From the NCBI GenBank assembly GCA_020437045.1, contig JAGQWV010000520.1, positions 1 through 5,774 on the forward strand: 5,774 nucleotides of DNA. The letters run 5' to 3'. The translations under genes and the position numbers were made by a program. The notes beneath the pieces are model-generated. The model was not told where the DNA came from. It saw only the letters and a list, made by a program, of their open reading frames with translations, and ran no database searches. Positions 1 to 5,500 of this stretch are shown in pieces. The stretch's first letter is position 1. Each line of letters starts with the position of its first letter. The DNA comes from Saprospiraceae bacterium. Lineage in GTDB: Bacteria; Bacteroidota; Bacteroidia; Chitinophagales; Saprospiraceae.

Positions 1-763
1 CATAGAGAATAAATAGTGGTATACCAATCAGAAATTGAGTCAAGACATCGGGGGGAGTAATAATTCCAGACACAATTAGAATGATTACAATTGCCATTCT
101 CCGGTATTGCCGCATGAAATCAGGACTCATCAACCCGATTTTGGTCAGAAAATAGACCACAATAGGCATTTCGAAAACGATACCGGCCGGTAGCGTATAA
201 AAGGTAATACTGTTGACATATGATGTGAGGGTTGGCGTAGAAACAATCACATCGGAGGCGATCTGCCATCCCGTGAGAAATATCAGGGCAAAAGGTGCAA
301 TGATATAATATCCAAATAGGATACCCAGGATAAATAGTCCGGAACAAATCCAAACAATCCCCTGCGCTGCTTTTCGCTCCTTGGGATATAAACCAGGTCG
401 GATAAAACTCCAGATTTCCCAGAAGATATAAGGAAATGCAACCACGATACCCAGGATGATGGACACCTTGAGATGCGTTACAAATTTTTCTTCGACGGTC
501 ACGGTCTGTACATTGAATACCGGACCATTACACATACGTTCCGCTAAGGGACAGAACCACCGGTAAGTTGGAAAATCTGCATATTTTGGACCGAAAAGCA
601 CCCTGTCGAAAATAAACTCATTGCTCATAAACATCACGATTGCAAACAGGGCAATCGCGGCCAAAGATCTGATGATATGCCATCGTAAGACCTCCAGGTG
701 TTCGAGAAAAGTCATTTCCGCCTGTTCAACCTTTTTGACAACTTCCGCAGTTTTACTCGCCAT
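1..763 (-). CDS. tatC: Sec-independent (twin-arginine) protein translocase subunit TatC, C-terminus cut by window edge
   Basis: TatC is the inner-membrane receptor of the Tat pathway: it binds twin-arginine signal peptides and works with TatA/B to export folded proteins. The frame is open from ATG at 763 to the left edge, giving 254 residues. Visible TatC marks are the N-terminal cytosolic motif MTFLEHLEVLR (17-27), the loop RPGLYPKERKA (122-132) whose Glu129 aligns with E. coli Glu103, FEMP (197-200), and the late TPPDVLTQ motif (236-243). Hydrophobic stretches fit TM1 at about 28-48, TM2 96-115, TM3 134-160, TM4 186-207 and TM5 222-236; TM6 begins near 243 and runs off the window. The first periplasmic loop (about 49-92) is long and contains two Cys (71, 78). 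The position aligning with E. coli Glu15 is Val25. Met17 (codon 713-715) is an alternative start, relevant because the only -7-like box lies 4 bases before the first ATG. Identification is secure; the exact start is not. Confidence 0.96.
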   Translation of the reverse strand, partial: MASKTAEVVKKVEQAEMTFLEHLEVLRWHIIRSLAAIALFAIVMFMSNEFIFDRVLFGPKYADFPTYRWFCPLAERMCNGPVFNVQTVTVEEKFVTHLKVSIILGIVVAFPYIFWEIWSFIRPGLYPKERKAAQGIVWICSGLFILGILFGYYIIAPFALIFLTGWQIASDVIVSTPTLTSYVNSITFYTLPAGIVFEMPIVVYFLTKIGLMSPDFMRQYRRMAIVIILIVSGIITPPDVLTQFLIGIPLFILY

Positions 764-767
764 GTCA

Positions 768-775
768 CAAATGTA
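768..775 (-). promoter_or_regulatory. Putative -7 promoter box (TACATTTG) for tatC
   Basis: Read on the minus strand the octamer is TACATTTG, an exact match to the Bacteroidota -7 consensus TAnnTTTG. It ends 4 bases before the tatC ATG at 763. If used, transcription would begin at or just beside that ATG, giving a leaderless mRNA or pointing to the internal Met17 start. I find no convincing -33 TTG/TTTG at 17-23 bases upstream, so this rests on one box and its position. Confidence 0.45.
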
Positions 776-786
776 TATAAAGTTTA

Positions 787-814
787 GGTACAGATACCCC
801 ATGCCAAGAGGCAT
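787..814. repeat. Two tandem short inverted repeats in the divergent tatC/antiporter region
   Basis: Two perfect small palindromes stand 2 bases apart. The first is GGTA-CAGA-TACC (787-798), with a 4-bp arm and 4-base spacer. The second is ATGCC-AAGA-GGCAT (801-814), with a 5-bp arm and 4-base spacer. They lie just upstream of the putative tatC -7 box. They could be operator half-sites for a regulator or RNA hairpins, but arms this short also arise by chance, so no function is assigned. Confidence 0.35.
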
Positions 815-900
815 AGTTAAGCAAAATATTTGGTATAGCTATTTGATTCATTAGACGTCCGGGAACTAGAAAGCGCATGACCTATTACCATTATTATAAT

Positions 901-908
901 TACTTTTG
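901..908 (+). promoter_or_regulatory. Putative -7 promoter box (TACTTTTG) for the antiporter gene
   Basis: TACTTTTG matches the Bacteroidota -7 consensus TAnnTTTG exactly and lies 21 bases before the GTG at 930. Its last three bases are the TTG that would otherwise be the upstream-most start codon of the antiporter frame. If the box is real, that TTG lies before the transcription start and the GTG becomes the preferred start. No clear -33 element is present (GCAT lies in the expected zone). Confidence 0.45.
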
Positions 909-929
909 CGGCTTGAATATGCTAGTTCA

Positions 930-1856
930 GTGTCCGATATATTATTAAGTGTACTGGTTTTAGGAGGCAGCCTGTTTGTGCTCATTAAAGGCTCTGACTG
1001 GTTTGTCGATTCAGCTGAGCGGATTGGCCTTTCCTTAGGTGTTTCTCCTTTTATTATTGGCGTAACCATCATTGCTTTTGGTACTTCTTTGCCCGAATTA
1101 GCCTCTTCGATTTCATCGGTCTTAAATAACCAATCGGAGATTGTATTAGGGGTGGTGATCGGATCGAATATCACAAACATTTTGTTGGTCTTGGGGCTGG
1201 TATCGACGGTAGGACGGGTGGTAAAAATGGACTACGACATCATGGATATTGACATGCCTATGTTGATTGGTTCATCATTTTTACTTTGGTTTTGTCTGGC
1301 TGACCAACATTTTAGTTTCTTTGAAGGAATCGTCTTCTTAATTGGATTGAGCATCTTTTTGATCAATTCCTTATCAAGCAATGAAAAAAGTGAACTAGAA
1401 CGTCCTAAAGCCAGTTGGAGGGATGTTTTTTTATTGATTCTAGGGGGAATCTTTGTAAAATATGGCGCTGATTTTACCGTGGATGCGATTAGCAAATTGG
1501 CACAAGGATTTAATATAGAGACCACCATTCTCGCTCAAACTTTAGTTGCCTTGGGAACCTCTCTGCCCGAAGTAGCAGTGAGTATGACCGCAGCCATGAA
1601 AGGCAAACCCGGGATCGCAGTGGGCAATGTGTTGGGCTCGAATATCTTTAACACCTATGCAGTCGTAGGTATTCCTTCATTTCTGGGTGAGTTGGTCATT
1701 ACAGATGAAACCATATCCTTTTATCTTCCGTTTATGGTGGCTTGCACCATTTTGTTTGCTTTCATTACCAATGGTGGTCGAATCACCAGATGGGAAGGAT
1801 ATATGCTGTTGCTCTTTTACCTGTTTTTCTTTAATCATAGCTTTGGCATATTCTAA
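930..1856 (+). CDS. Calcium/sodium antiporter, CaCA family (YrbG-like inner-membrane exchanger)
   Basis: Proteins of this family exchange Na+ (or H+) for Ca2+ across the inner membrane. From GTG 930 the product has 308 residues, normal for the bacterial YrbG/NCX branch. The two diagnostic inverted alpha repeats are both complete: GTSLPELASS (about 51-60) with GSNITN (78-83), and GTSLPEVAVS (about 209-218) with GNVLGSNIFN (232-241). The conserved acidic residues of the ion-binding site, the Glu of each GTSLPE, and the GSN asparagines are present. About ten hydrophobic segments are visible, with a charged central loop around 149-165 (SSNEKSELERPK). An upstream in-frame TTG at 906 would add 8 residues, but it lies inside a putative -7 box and the residues before GTG are not hydrophobic. 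It is transcribed divergently from tatC; the next gene on the same strand starts 80 bases downstream. Ion specificity cannot be read from sequence. Confidence 0.93.
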   Translation: MSDILLSVLVLGGSLFVLIKGSDWFVDSAERIGLSLGVSPFIIGVTIIAFGTSLPELASSISSVLNNQSEIVLGVVIGSNITNILLVLGLVSTVGRVVKMDYDIMDIDMPMLIGSSFLLWFCLADQHFSFFEGIVFLIGLSIFLINSLSSNEKSELERPKASWRDVFLLILGGIFVKYGADFTVDAISKLAQGFNIETTILAQTLVALGTSLPEVAVSMTAAMKGKPGIAVGNVLGSNIFNTYAVVGIPSFLGELVITDETISFYLPFMVACTILFAFITNGGRITRWEGYMLLLFYLFFFNHSFGIF

Positions 1857-1913
1857 AGAGTATTTATTCGCTTTATCCAAGGACATAAAAAACATTTAGG
1901 GATCTCGAATCGT

Positions 1914-1922
1914 TAAATTGAG
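1914..1922 (+). promoter_or_regulatory. Weak -7-like element (TAAATTGAG) before ybaB
   Basis: TAAATTGAG lies 14 bases before the YbaB start codon at 1937. It is one T short of the TAnnTTTG consensus. The same nonamer occurs before the S74 gene on the other strand (5492-5500). It may give the ybaB cluster its own promoter, but the match is imperfect and I see no -33 partner. Confidence 0.22.
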
Positions 1923-1936
1923 CAAGTAAAGACATT

Positions 1937-2257
1937 ATGTTTGACAAACTATTTGGAAAATTACAAGGGCAGAAGGACGAAATGAAAGAGCGCCTGGCCA
2001 AGGAGACCCTGGAGGCAGAGGTGGAAGATGGGGCAATCCGCGTCAAAGTGAATGGCAACCGGGAGATTCTCGATATTTCCATTGACCAAGAAAAGGTGGA
2101 TCTCAGCGATACCGAACAGTTGGAAGACTTCCTAATCATTGCGATCAATCAGGCTCTGGAGTTAGCTACGGAACTGGAAGCTTCTGAAGCCCAAAAAATG
2201 ATCAATGACATGATACCTCCGGGTTTGGGCGGCTTGTTTGGCATGAAGGATGCATAA
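1937..2257 (+). CDS. YbaB/EbfC family nucleoid-associated protein
   Basis: YbaB/EbfC proteins are small dimeric DNA-binding proteins that associate with the nucleoid and influence gene expression. The 106-residue product has the family length and pattern. An N-terminal amphipathic, Lys/Glu-rich helix (about 1-28, MFDKLFGKLQGQKDEMKER) is followed by a beta-sheet core with the gene family's N-G-N segment (VKVNGNREILDISI, about 37-50), then a helix with acidic residues (SDTEQLEDFLIIAINQALE, about 57-75). The tail is Gly/Pro/Met-rich (PPGLGGLFGM). It is not beside dnaX or recR, the partners of this gene in many other bacteria. The next gene starts 5 bases after its stop, which indicates co-transcription. 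The A-rich leader before ATG 1937 has no strong Shine-Dalgarno sequence. Confidence 0.92.
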   Translation: MFDKLFGKLQGQKDEMKERLAKETLEAEVEDGAIRVKVNGNREILDISIDQEKVDLSDTEQLEDFLIIAINQALELATELEASEAQKMINDMIPPGLGGLFGMKDA

Positions 2258-2262
2258 TTTGA

Positions 2263-3474
2263 ATGATGAGATATACCTTTTTACTTCTTACTTTTCTATT
2301 ATCGTTCAAACTATGGGCCCAACCTCAATTAGGTCTGGTCGCCTATTATTCATTTGAAAACTGCGATGCCAAAGATGTCAGTTTAAACAATTCGGATGGT
2401 ATCGTCTTTGGTGAGCCGGTCTGTGGCTGTGGGGTACAGGGGAATAGCCTGTATTTTGACGGTATGGACGACTATGCCGTCCTGACTGGTAATGTCGAAA
2501 CCTTTTTTCGTGCTTCCCGCTTTACTCTGTCATTTTATTTTAGGGTCGATGATCAATCCGGCACGCATGACATATTATCTAAACGCCTCGATTGTGACAA
2601 TGACCATGCCTTCTCCATCAGATATGTGCCTGCCACCCATACTCTTTTAGTAGATCTGGCCGAATCAGACACCGTGAGAACCGCATTCACCGAACGTATC
2701 GATCCTTCGCTTTGCTGGGTCCATCTGGTGGTGGTTAAAGACAAGATTTCCCATAAAATTTATGTGAATGGCAATCTCATTGCCAGCAAAGATATACCGG
2801 ACTTTATCGACCTGACTAATGCCAGCCCATTGCATATAGCCAATAGTCCATGTATTGGTAGTACCGATCGCAGATTCAAAGGATTTATCGATGAAATGCG
2901 TGTTTACAACCGGGTATTAGATATCAATGAAATACAAGATTTATATCTTGCTCCTGACCGGATCGTCAGTCATGATACAACGATCTACAAAGGAGGAACC
3001 GCCATTCTAAATGCAGGCATCACTTGTGCCAACTCCATTTCATGGGCACCGGCAGCTTTAGTGACCGACGCCAATTCCGGCAGCACCTCTTCACAACCAA
3101 CAAACAGCCAAACTTTTACCGCCACCTACCAGTATGGTGGCTGTTCCGCTACGGATACGGTCAGGGTAAATGTGGTCGATCCCAGTGAAATTGAATGCGG
3201 CGAGGTGCCCATGCCCAATGCTTTTACCCCGAATGCAGATGGTCGTAATGATCGGTTTTTCATTAGCAATCCATTTGCCCTAGAACAGTTGCAGGCCTTT
3301 GAGATATTTGATCGCCTGGGCAATCGGGTATTTGCAACCACGGATGTAAGTGACAGTTGGGATGGCACTTATAATGGGCAGGAACTCAATCCGGGACTTT
3401 ATCTTTACAAACTAAAATACACCTGTCAAGGCAAGGATCAGGTCAAAACAGGAAGTGTAATGTTGCTACGTTGA
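2263..3474 (+). CDS. Secreted LamG-domain protein with CHU_C (type IX secretion type B) C-terminal domain
   Basis: A surface or secreted protein of 403 residues whose substrate or partner is unknown. Residues 1-19 form a Sec signal peptide (MMRYTFLLLTFLLSFKLWA), with likely cleavage before Gln20. Residues about 24-230 form a LamG/concanavalin-like beta-sandwich: LVAYYSFEN at the start, LYFDGMDDY (63-71), FTLSFYF (87-93), WVHLVVVKD (152-160), KIYVNGNLIA (165-174) and the closing GFIDEMRVYNRVL (207-219). Residues about 233-306 look like the Ig/PKD-like spacer common in these proteins (DTTIYKGGTAILNA). Residues about 317-403 are a CHU_C domain: PNAFTPNADGRNDRF, then IFDRLGNRVF, WDGTYNG, PGLYLYKLKY and a final GSVMLLR. 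This domain targets proteins to the type IX system. The usual NGDG of the motif is NADG here. Start is ATG 2263 or the adjacent ATG 2266; a GAAGGA (2245-2250) inside the end of ybaB may aid initiation. It is probably co-transcribed with ybaB and the following lipoprotein gene. Confidence 0.93.
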   Translation: MMRYTFLLLTFLLSFKLWAQPQLGLVAYYSFENCDAKDVSLNNSDGIVFGEPVCGCGVQGNSLYFDGMDDYAVLTGNVETFFRASRFTLSFYFRVDDQSGTHDILSKRLDCDNDHAFSIRYVPATHTLLVDLAESDTVRTAFTERIDPSLCWVHLVVVKDKISHKIYVNGNLIASKDIPDFIDLTNASPLHIANSPCIGSTDRRFKGFIDEMRVYNRVLDINEIQDLYLAPDRIVSHDTTIYKGGTAILNAGITCANSISWAPAALVTDANSGSTSSQPTNSQTFTATYQYGGCSATDTVRVNVVDPSEIECGEVPMPNAFTPNADGRNDRFFISNPFALEQLQAFEIFDRLGNRVFATTDVSDSWDGTYNGQELNPGLYLYKLKYTCQGKDQVKTGSVMLLR

Positions 3475-3492
3475 TCCTTATAAATTTACGCT

Positions 3493-3993
3493 ATGAAATG
3501 GTTAGCCTTTATTTCCATCGCTCTGATGTCCTGTGGTCATGAGTCAACCGGTACAAGCGACTTGCCCAGGCACGATATAAATCCTGTTGTTGAAGTGCCA
3601 CAAGGTCCTGCTCCAACTTTAACGGCAGAGCAGGAAAATATAACTAGTTCCACCGGACCGGGTCCAAAGATTACCTTCGAAAATGATCGTTTCAGTTTTG
3701 GTAAAATTTACCACGCCGAAAAAGTGACTCACGAATTTAAGTTTGTAAATACCGGAACCGAGGACTTGCAAATCAAAAATGTAAGAGCATCTTGTGGTTG
3801 CACGAAACCCACCTATCCCACCTTACCAATTGCTCCGGGAGACACCAGTGTAATCAGTGTACTCTATAATAGTGTGGGAAAACAAGGGGTACAAAAAGCG
3901 ACCATTCACGTGAGTACCAATGATCCAACTAATCCTGAAGTGAAGCTCTATTTGAGTGGCAGGGTGCTGGTCAAACCTCTCGAAGACAAATAA
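3493..3993 (+). CDS. DUF1573 domain lipoprotein
   Basis: The 166-residue product begins with a lipoprotein signal peptide, MKWLAFISIALMSC, where LMSC is the lipobox and Cys14 the probable lipidated residue. A disordered Thr/Pro/Ser-rich linker (about 16-57) follows, then a DUF1573 domain (about 58-160). This is an Ig-like fold related to ASH/MSP domains and is very common in Bacteroidota. Typical marks are ITFENDRFSFGKI, the EFKFVNTGTEDLQI strand pair, the RASCGCTKP signature (98-106; Cys101 and Cys103), IAPGDTSVISVLYNS and the closing STNDPTNP. The function of the family is not known. The gene starts 18 bases after the LamG/CHU_C gene on the same strand and probably ends that operon. No strong Shine-Dalgarno sequence is present. 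Confidence 0.93.
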   Translation: MKWLAFISIALMSCGHESTGTSDLPRHDINPVVEVPQGPAPTLTAEQENITSSTGPGPKITFENDRFSFGKIYHAEKVTHEFKFVNTGTEDLQIKNVRASCGCTKPTYPTLPIAPGDTSVISVLYNSVGKQGVQKATIHVSTNDPTNPEVKLYLSGRVLVKPLEDK

Positions 3994-3997
3994 AAGC

Positions 3998-4019
3998 GGG
4001 GTAACTCCATTTTTTTTTT
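3998..4019 (+). terminator. Weak hairpin plus T-run after the DUF1573 gene
   Basis: GGGG (3998-4001) can pair with CTCC (4005-4008) around a 3-base TAA loop, with one G-U pair, and is followed one base later by ten T (4010-4019). The stem is short, so it would be a weak or leaky terminator. It is correctly placed 4 bases after the DUF1573 stop codon. Confidence 0.4.
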
Positions 4020-4037
4020 AAAATTTTTAAAAAAATC

Positions 4038-4268
4038 GGTGACCACCCTGATTTTCATGTATCTCTACTATGATCCCCAAGGTCATCGTTTTGAGAAAAC
4101 GTTCCCAAAACATTGCTTGTAATATGTATAGCTTGAAAACCCCATGTCAGAACACTCATAACTTGACTAGTCACCAGCCATTAGTTTTCCCGATGGTTTA
4201 AAGATTTGGTTTTTTGGGGTTTTACGGTGCGACTATTTGAACCTTTCAGATGTCGCACCTTTTTTTTT
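4038..4268 (+). ncRNA. Candidate structured RNA or long structured 3' UTR ending in a strong terminator
   Basis: This gap has no convincing reading frame but several plus-strand pairings in order. ATGA-T-CC / GG-TCAT forms hairpin 4070-4086 with a CCAA loop and one bulged T. It abuts CGTTTT-GAG-AAAACG (4087-4101), a perfect 6-bp stem. AAAACCCCA (4136-4144) is perfectly complementary to TGGGGTTTT (4215-4223), 9 bp enclosing about 70 bases. The latter arm ends 2 bases before the intrinsic terminator at 4226-4268. GGTGAC (4038-4043) could also pair with GTCACC (4170-4175). I do not recognise a known RNA family and found no exact TAnnTTTG promoter in the gap. It could be a separate sRNA, a processed 3' UTR of the DUF1573 operon, or chance pairing; both ends are estimates. 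Confidence 0.35.
4226..4268 (+). terminator. Strong Rho-independent terminator
   Basis: GGTGCGAC (4226-4233) pairs perfectly with GTCGCACC (4252-4259), an 8-bp GC-rich stem. Inside the 18-base loop TGAA (4238-4241) can pair with TTCA (4245-4248). Nine T follow directly (4260-4268). On the minus strand the hairpin is followed by GTAAAACC rather than a T-run, so it reads as a plus-strand terminator. It may still mark the boundary between the convergent DUF1573 and S74 genes. Confidence 0.85.
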
Positions 4269-4287
4269 GAAACATTTCCCAAGTTTT

Positions 4288-5466
4288 CTACCCACCAATA
4301 CTTTGTATTCGCTGTTCCAATGCAGCCATTCTCGCTTTGAGCTCCTCATTTTCAGCCTCCAGGTGTTGAATTTTTTCCTGGTATTTTACATCCAGCTCTT
4401 TTACTGCCCCGGCCAAAATCGGAATGAAGCCTAAGATTTGTACGGCTTTGTATTTTTCTGTATGAGGAGATGCCTGTTGATTTGATTCTTTTGAATTCTG
4501 GCTGTTTTCTCCCACGTTGAGATCTACATCCCTGACTAAATATGGGACAACGGCTTCAACTTCCTGGGCAAGAAAACCATATTGCATTTCGGTTGGAAAG
4601 GATAACACCTGGAGACCTGGATCATTTTTAAAGTTATAGGAAACTGGATTCAAGGCACATATCATCTCCAGATCATGATCCATTTGACGTATATTTTCTT
4701 TCAACCGCTGATCGGAGGTAGTCCATAAAGTACCAGTAGTAGAAAATTGTTGCCCATTCGAGTAGACACTGTAAAACTGCGATCCAATACCATAAGCCAG
4801 TGCTCCCCAGGCAGTGGGATGATCAATGTCTGCATTGCTATTTGCCGGGTCGGCGACCGTTCCCAATACTCCATATCCTGAACTTCCTATTCCGGTAATA
4901 TGTCCGTGCACTCCTGCATTACGACCACCACCGGACCAATATCCTCCCACCTTTCCAACGGCATAGGTGATTGTTCCTGACTGATTTCCGGCGTTGTTAA
5001 AGATTCCGACGATAGAGCTGCCAGGAACATTACCACTATTGTATACGGTGACGCTGCCTAAGTTATTATTGGGGTAACTAGTGGCATTGTCCGTGATAGA
5101 CAACCGAAATGGGGGTTGATCAGTGCCGGTATTGATGCCGATCTTTAGGGTCGAGGGATCGATGACTAGAGCGGTGCGATCATCTTGATTTGGCGTATTT
5201 AGCTCTTTTCTGGCAATTCTTAAAGCTGTAGTGCCCCCGGTTAGCCAGGGTGGTGATGTAATTTTTTCCAGACTCCAGGTCCCTGAAGAAGTTCCAAAGT
5301 TTCGCTTCAGAAAAAGTCCAGACAATGTCAAGGAACTTGTGTCGTTTGGCGGGGACATGGCCTTCTGGCCGATGGTTATTTCTTGAGGATTTACTACTGA
5401 TTCAATCTGAGCAGAAATGAAAAAGGGTAGTAAAAAAAGTTGTACTACGACTAATAATCGGAACAT
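4288..5466 (-). CDS. Secreted protein with C-terminal Peptidase_S74 intramolecular chaperone domain ('tail fiber domain')
   Basis: The product has 392 residues from ATG 5466. Residues 1-19 form a signal peptide (MFRLLVVVQLFLLPFFISA), with cleavage before Gln20. The middle (about 110-245) is Gly/Ser/Asn-rich with short beta-like repeats such as AGVHGHITGIGSSGYGVLG (about 184-202), resembling the triple-stranded fibres seen before S74 domains. The S74 domain starts with SDQRLKENI (251-259), whose Ser and Lys match the self-cleavage dyad described for this family, continues with LNPVSYNFK and YGFLAQEVE (296-304), and ends in a heptad-like coiled coil (about 356-387). Such domains trimerise the fibre and may then cut themselves off. 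An Asn/Gln/Ser-rich insertion (about 319-336) separates parts of the domain. There are no phage genes beside it and no type IX C-terminal signal, so it is more likely a chromosomal surface fibre than a prophage piece. An in-frame TTG at 5496 is an inferior start; ATG 5466 has an A-rich leader (AAAAAAGAAATAACC). Confidence 0.92.
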   Translation of the reverse strand: MFRLLVVVQLFLLPFFISAQIESVVNPQEITIGQKAMSPPNDTSSLTLSGLFLKRNFGTSSGTWSLEKITSPPWLTGGTTALRIARKELNTPNQDDRTALVIDPSTLKIGINTGTDQPPFRLSITDNATSYPNNNLGSVTVYNSGNVPGSSIVGIFNNAGNQSGTITYAVGKVGGYWSGGGRNAGVHGHITGIGSSGYGVLGTVADPANSNADIDHPTAWGALAYGIGSQFYSVYSNGQQFSTTGTLWTTSDQRLKENIRQMDHDLEMICALNPVSYNFKNDPGLQVLSFPTEMQYGFLAQEVEAVVPYLVRDVDLNVGENSQNSKESNQQASPHTEKYKAVQILGFIPILAGAVKELDVKYQEKIQHLEAENEELKARMAALEQRIQSIGG

Positions 5467-5491
5467 GGTTATTTCTTTTTTAAGATCATTC

Positions 5492-5500
5492 CTCAATTTA
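5492..5500 (-). promoter_or_regulatory. Weak -7-like element (TAAATTGAG) before the S74 gene
   Basis: On the minus strand TAAATTGAG lies 25 bases before the ATG at 5466. It resembles TAnnTTTG with one T missing and is identical to the nonamer before ybaB. It overlaps the TTG that would be the alternative upstream start. No -33 element is evident. Confidence 0.22.

Noticed and set aside
906..929. TTG at 906 as the antiporter start, adding 8 residues
   Set aside because: The TTG is part of an exact TAnnTTTG box and has no ribosome-binding context; GTG 930 directly precedes the first hydrophobic segment. Kept only as an alternative.
866..1180. 104-residue minus-strand frame overlapping the antiporter gene
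   Set aside because: It is antisense to a clear CaCA gene, low in recognisable features and without a family pattern.
4030..4049. Possible minus-strand terminator (GGTG-GT-CACC then GATTTTTTT) for the S74 gene
   Set aside because: The stem allows only a 2-base loop or three pairs with a 4-base loop, and it lies over 230 bases past the S74 stop; too weak to annotate.
4164..4173. Perfect 10-base palindrome TGACTAGTCA
   Set aside because: A palindrome of this size is expected by chance about once in a few hundred to a thousand positions, and it is not paired with any promoter.
4237..4434. 65-residue plus-strand frame overlapping the terminator and the 3' end of the S74 gene
   Set aside because: It starts inside the terminator loop and runs antisense to the S74 coiled coil; its hydrophobic look comes from the antisense of a Glu/Lys-rich region.
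5467..5496. TTG at 5496 as the S74 start, adding 10 charged residues before the signal peptide
   Set aside because: ATG 5466 gives a standard signal peptide and has an A-rich leader; the TTG overlaps a weak -7-like element.
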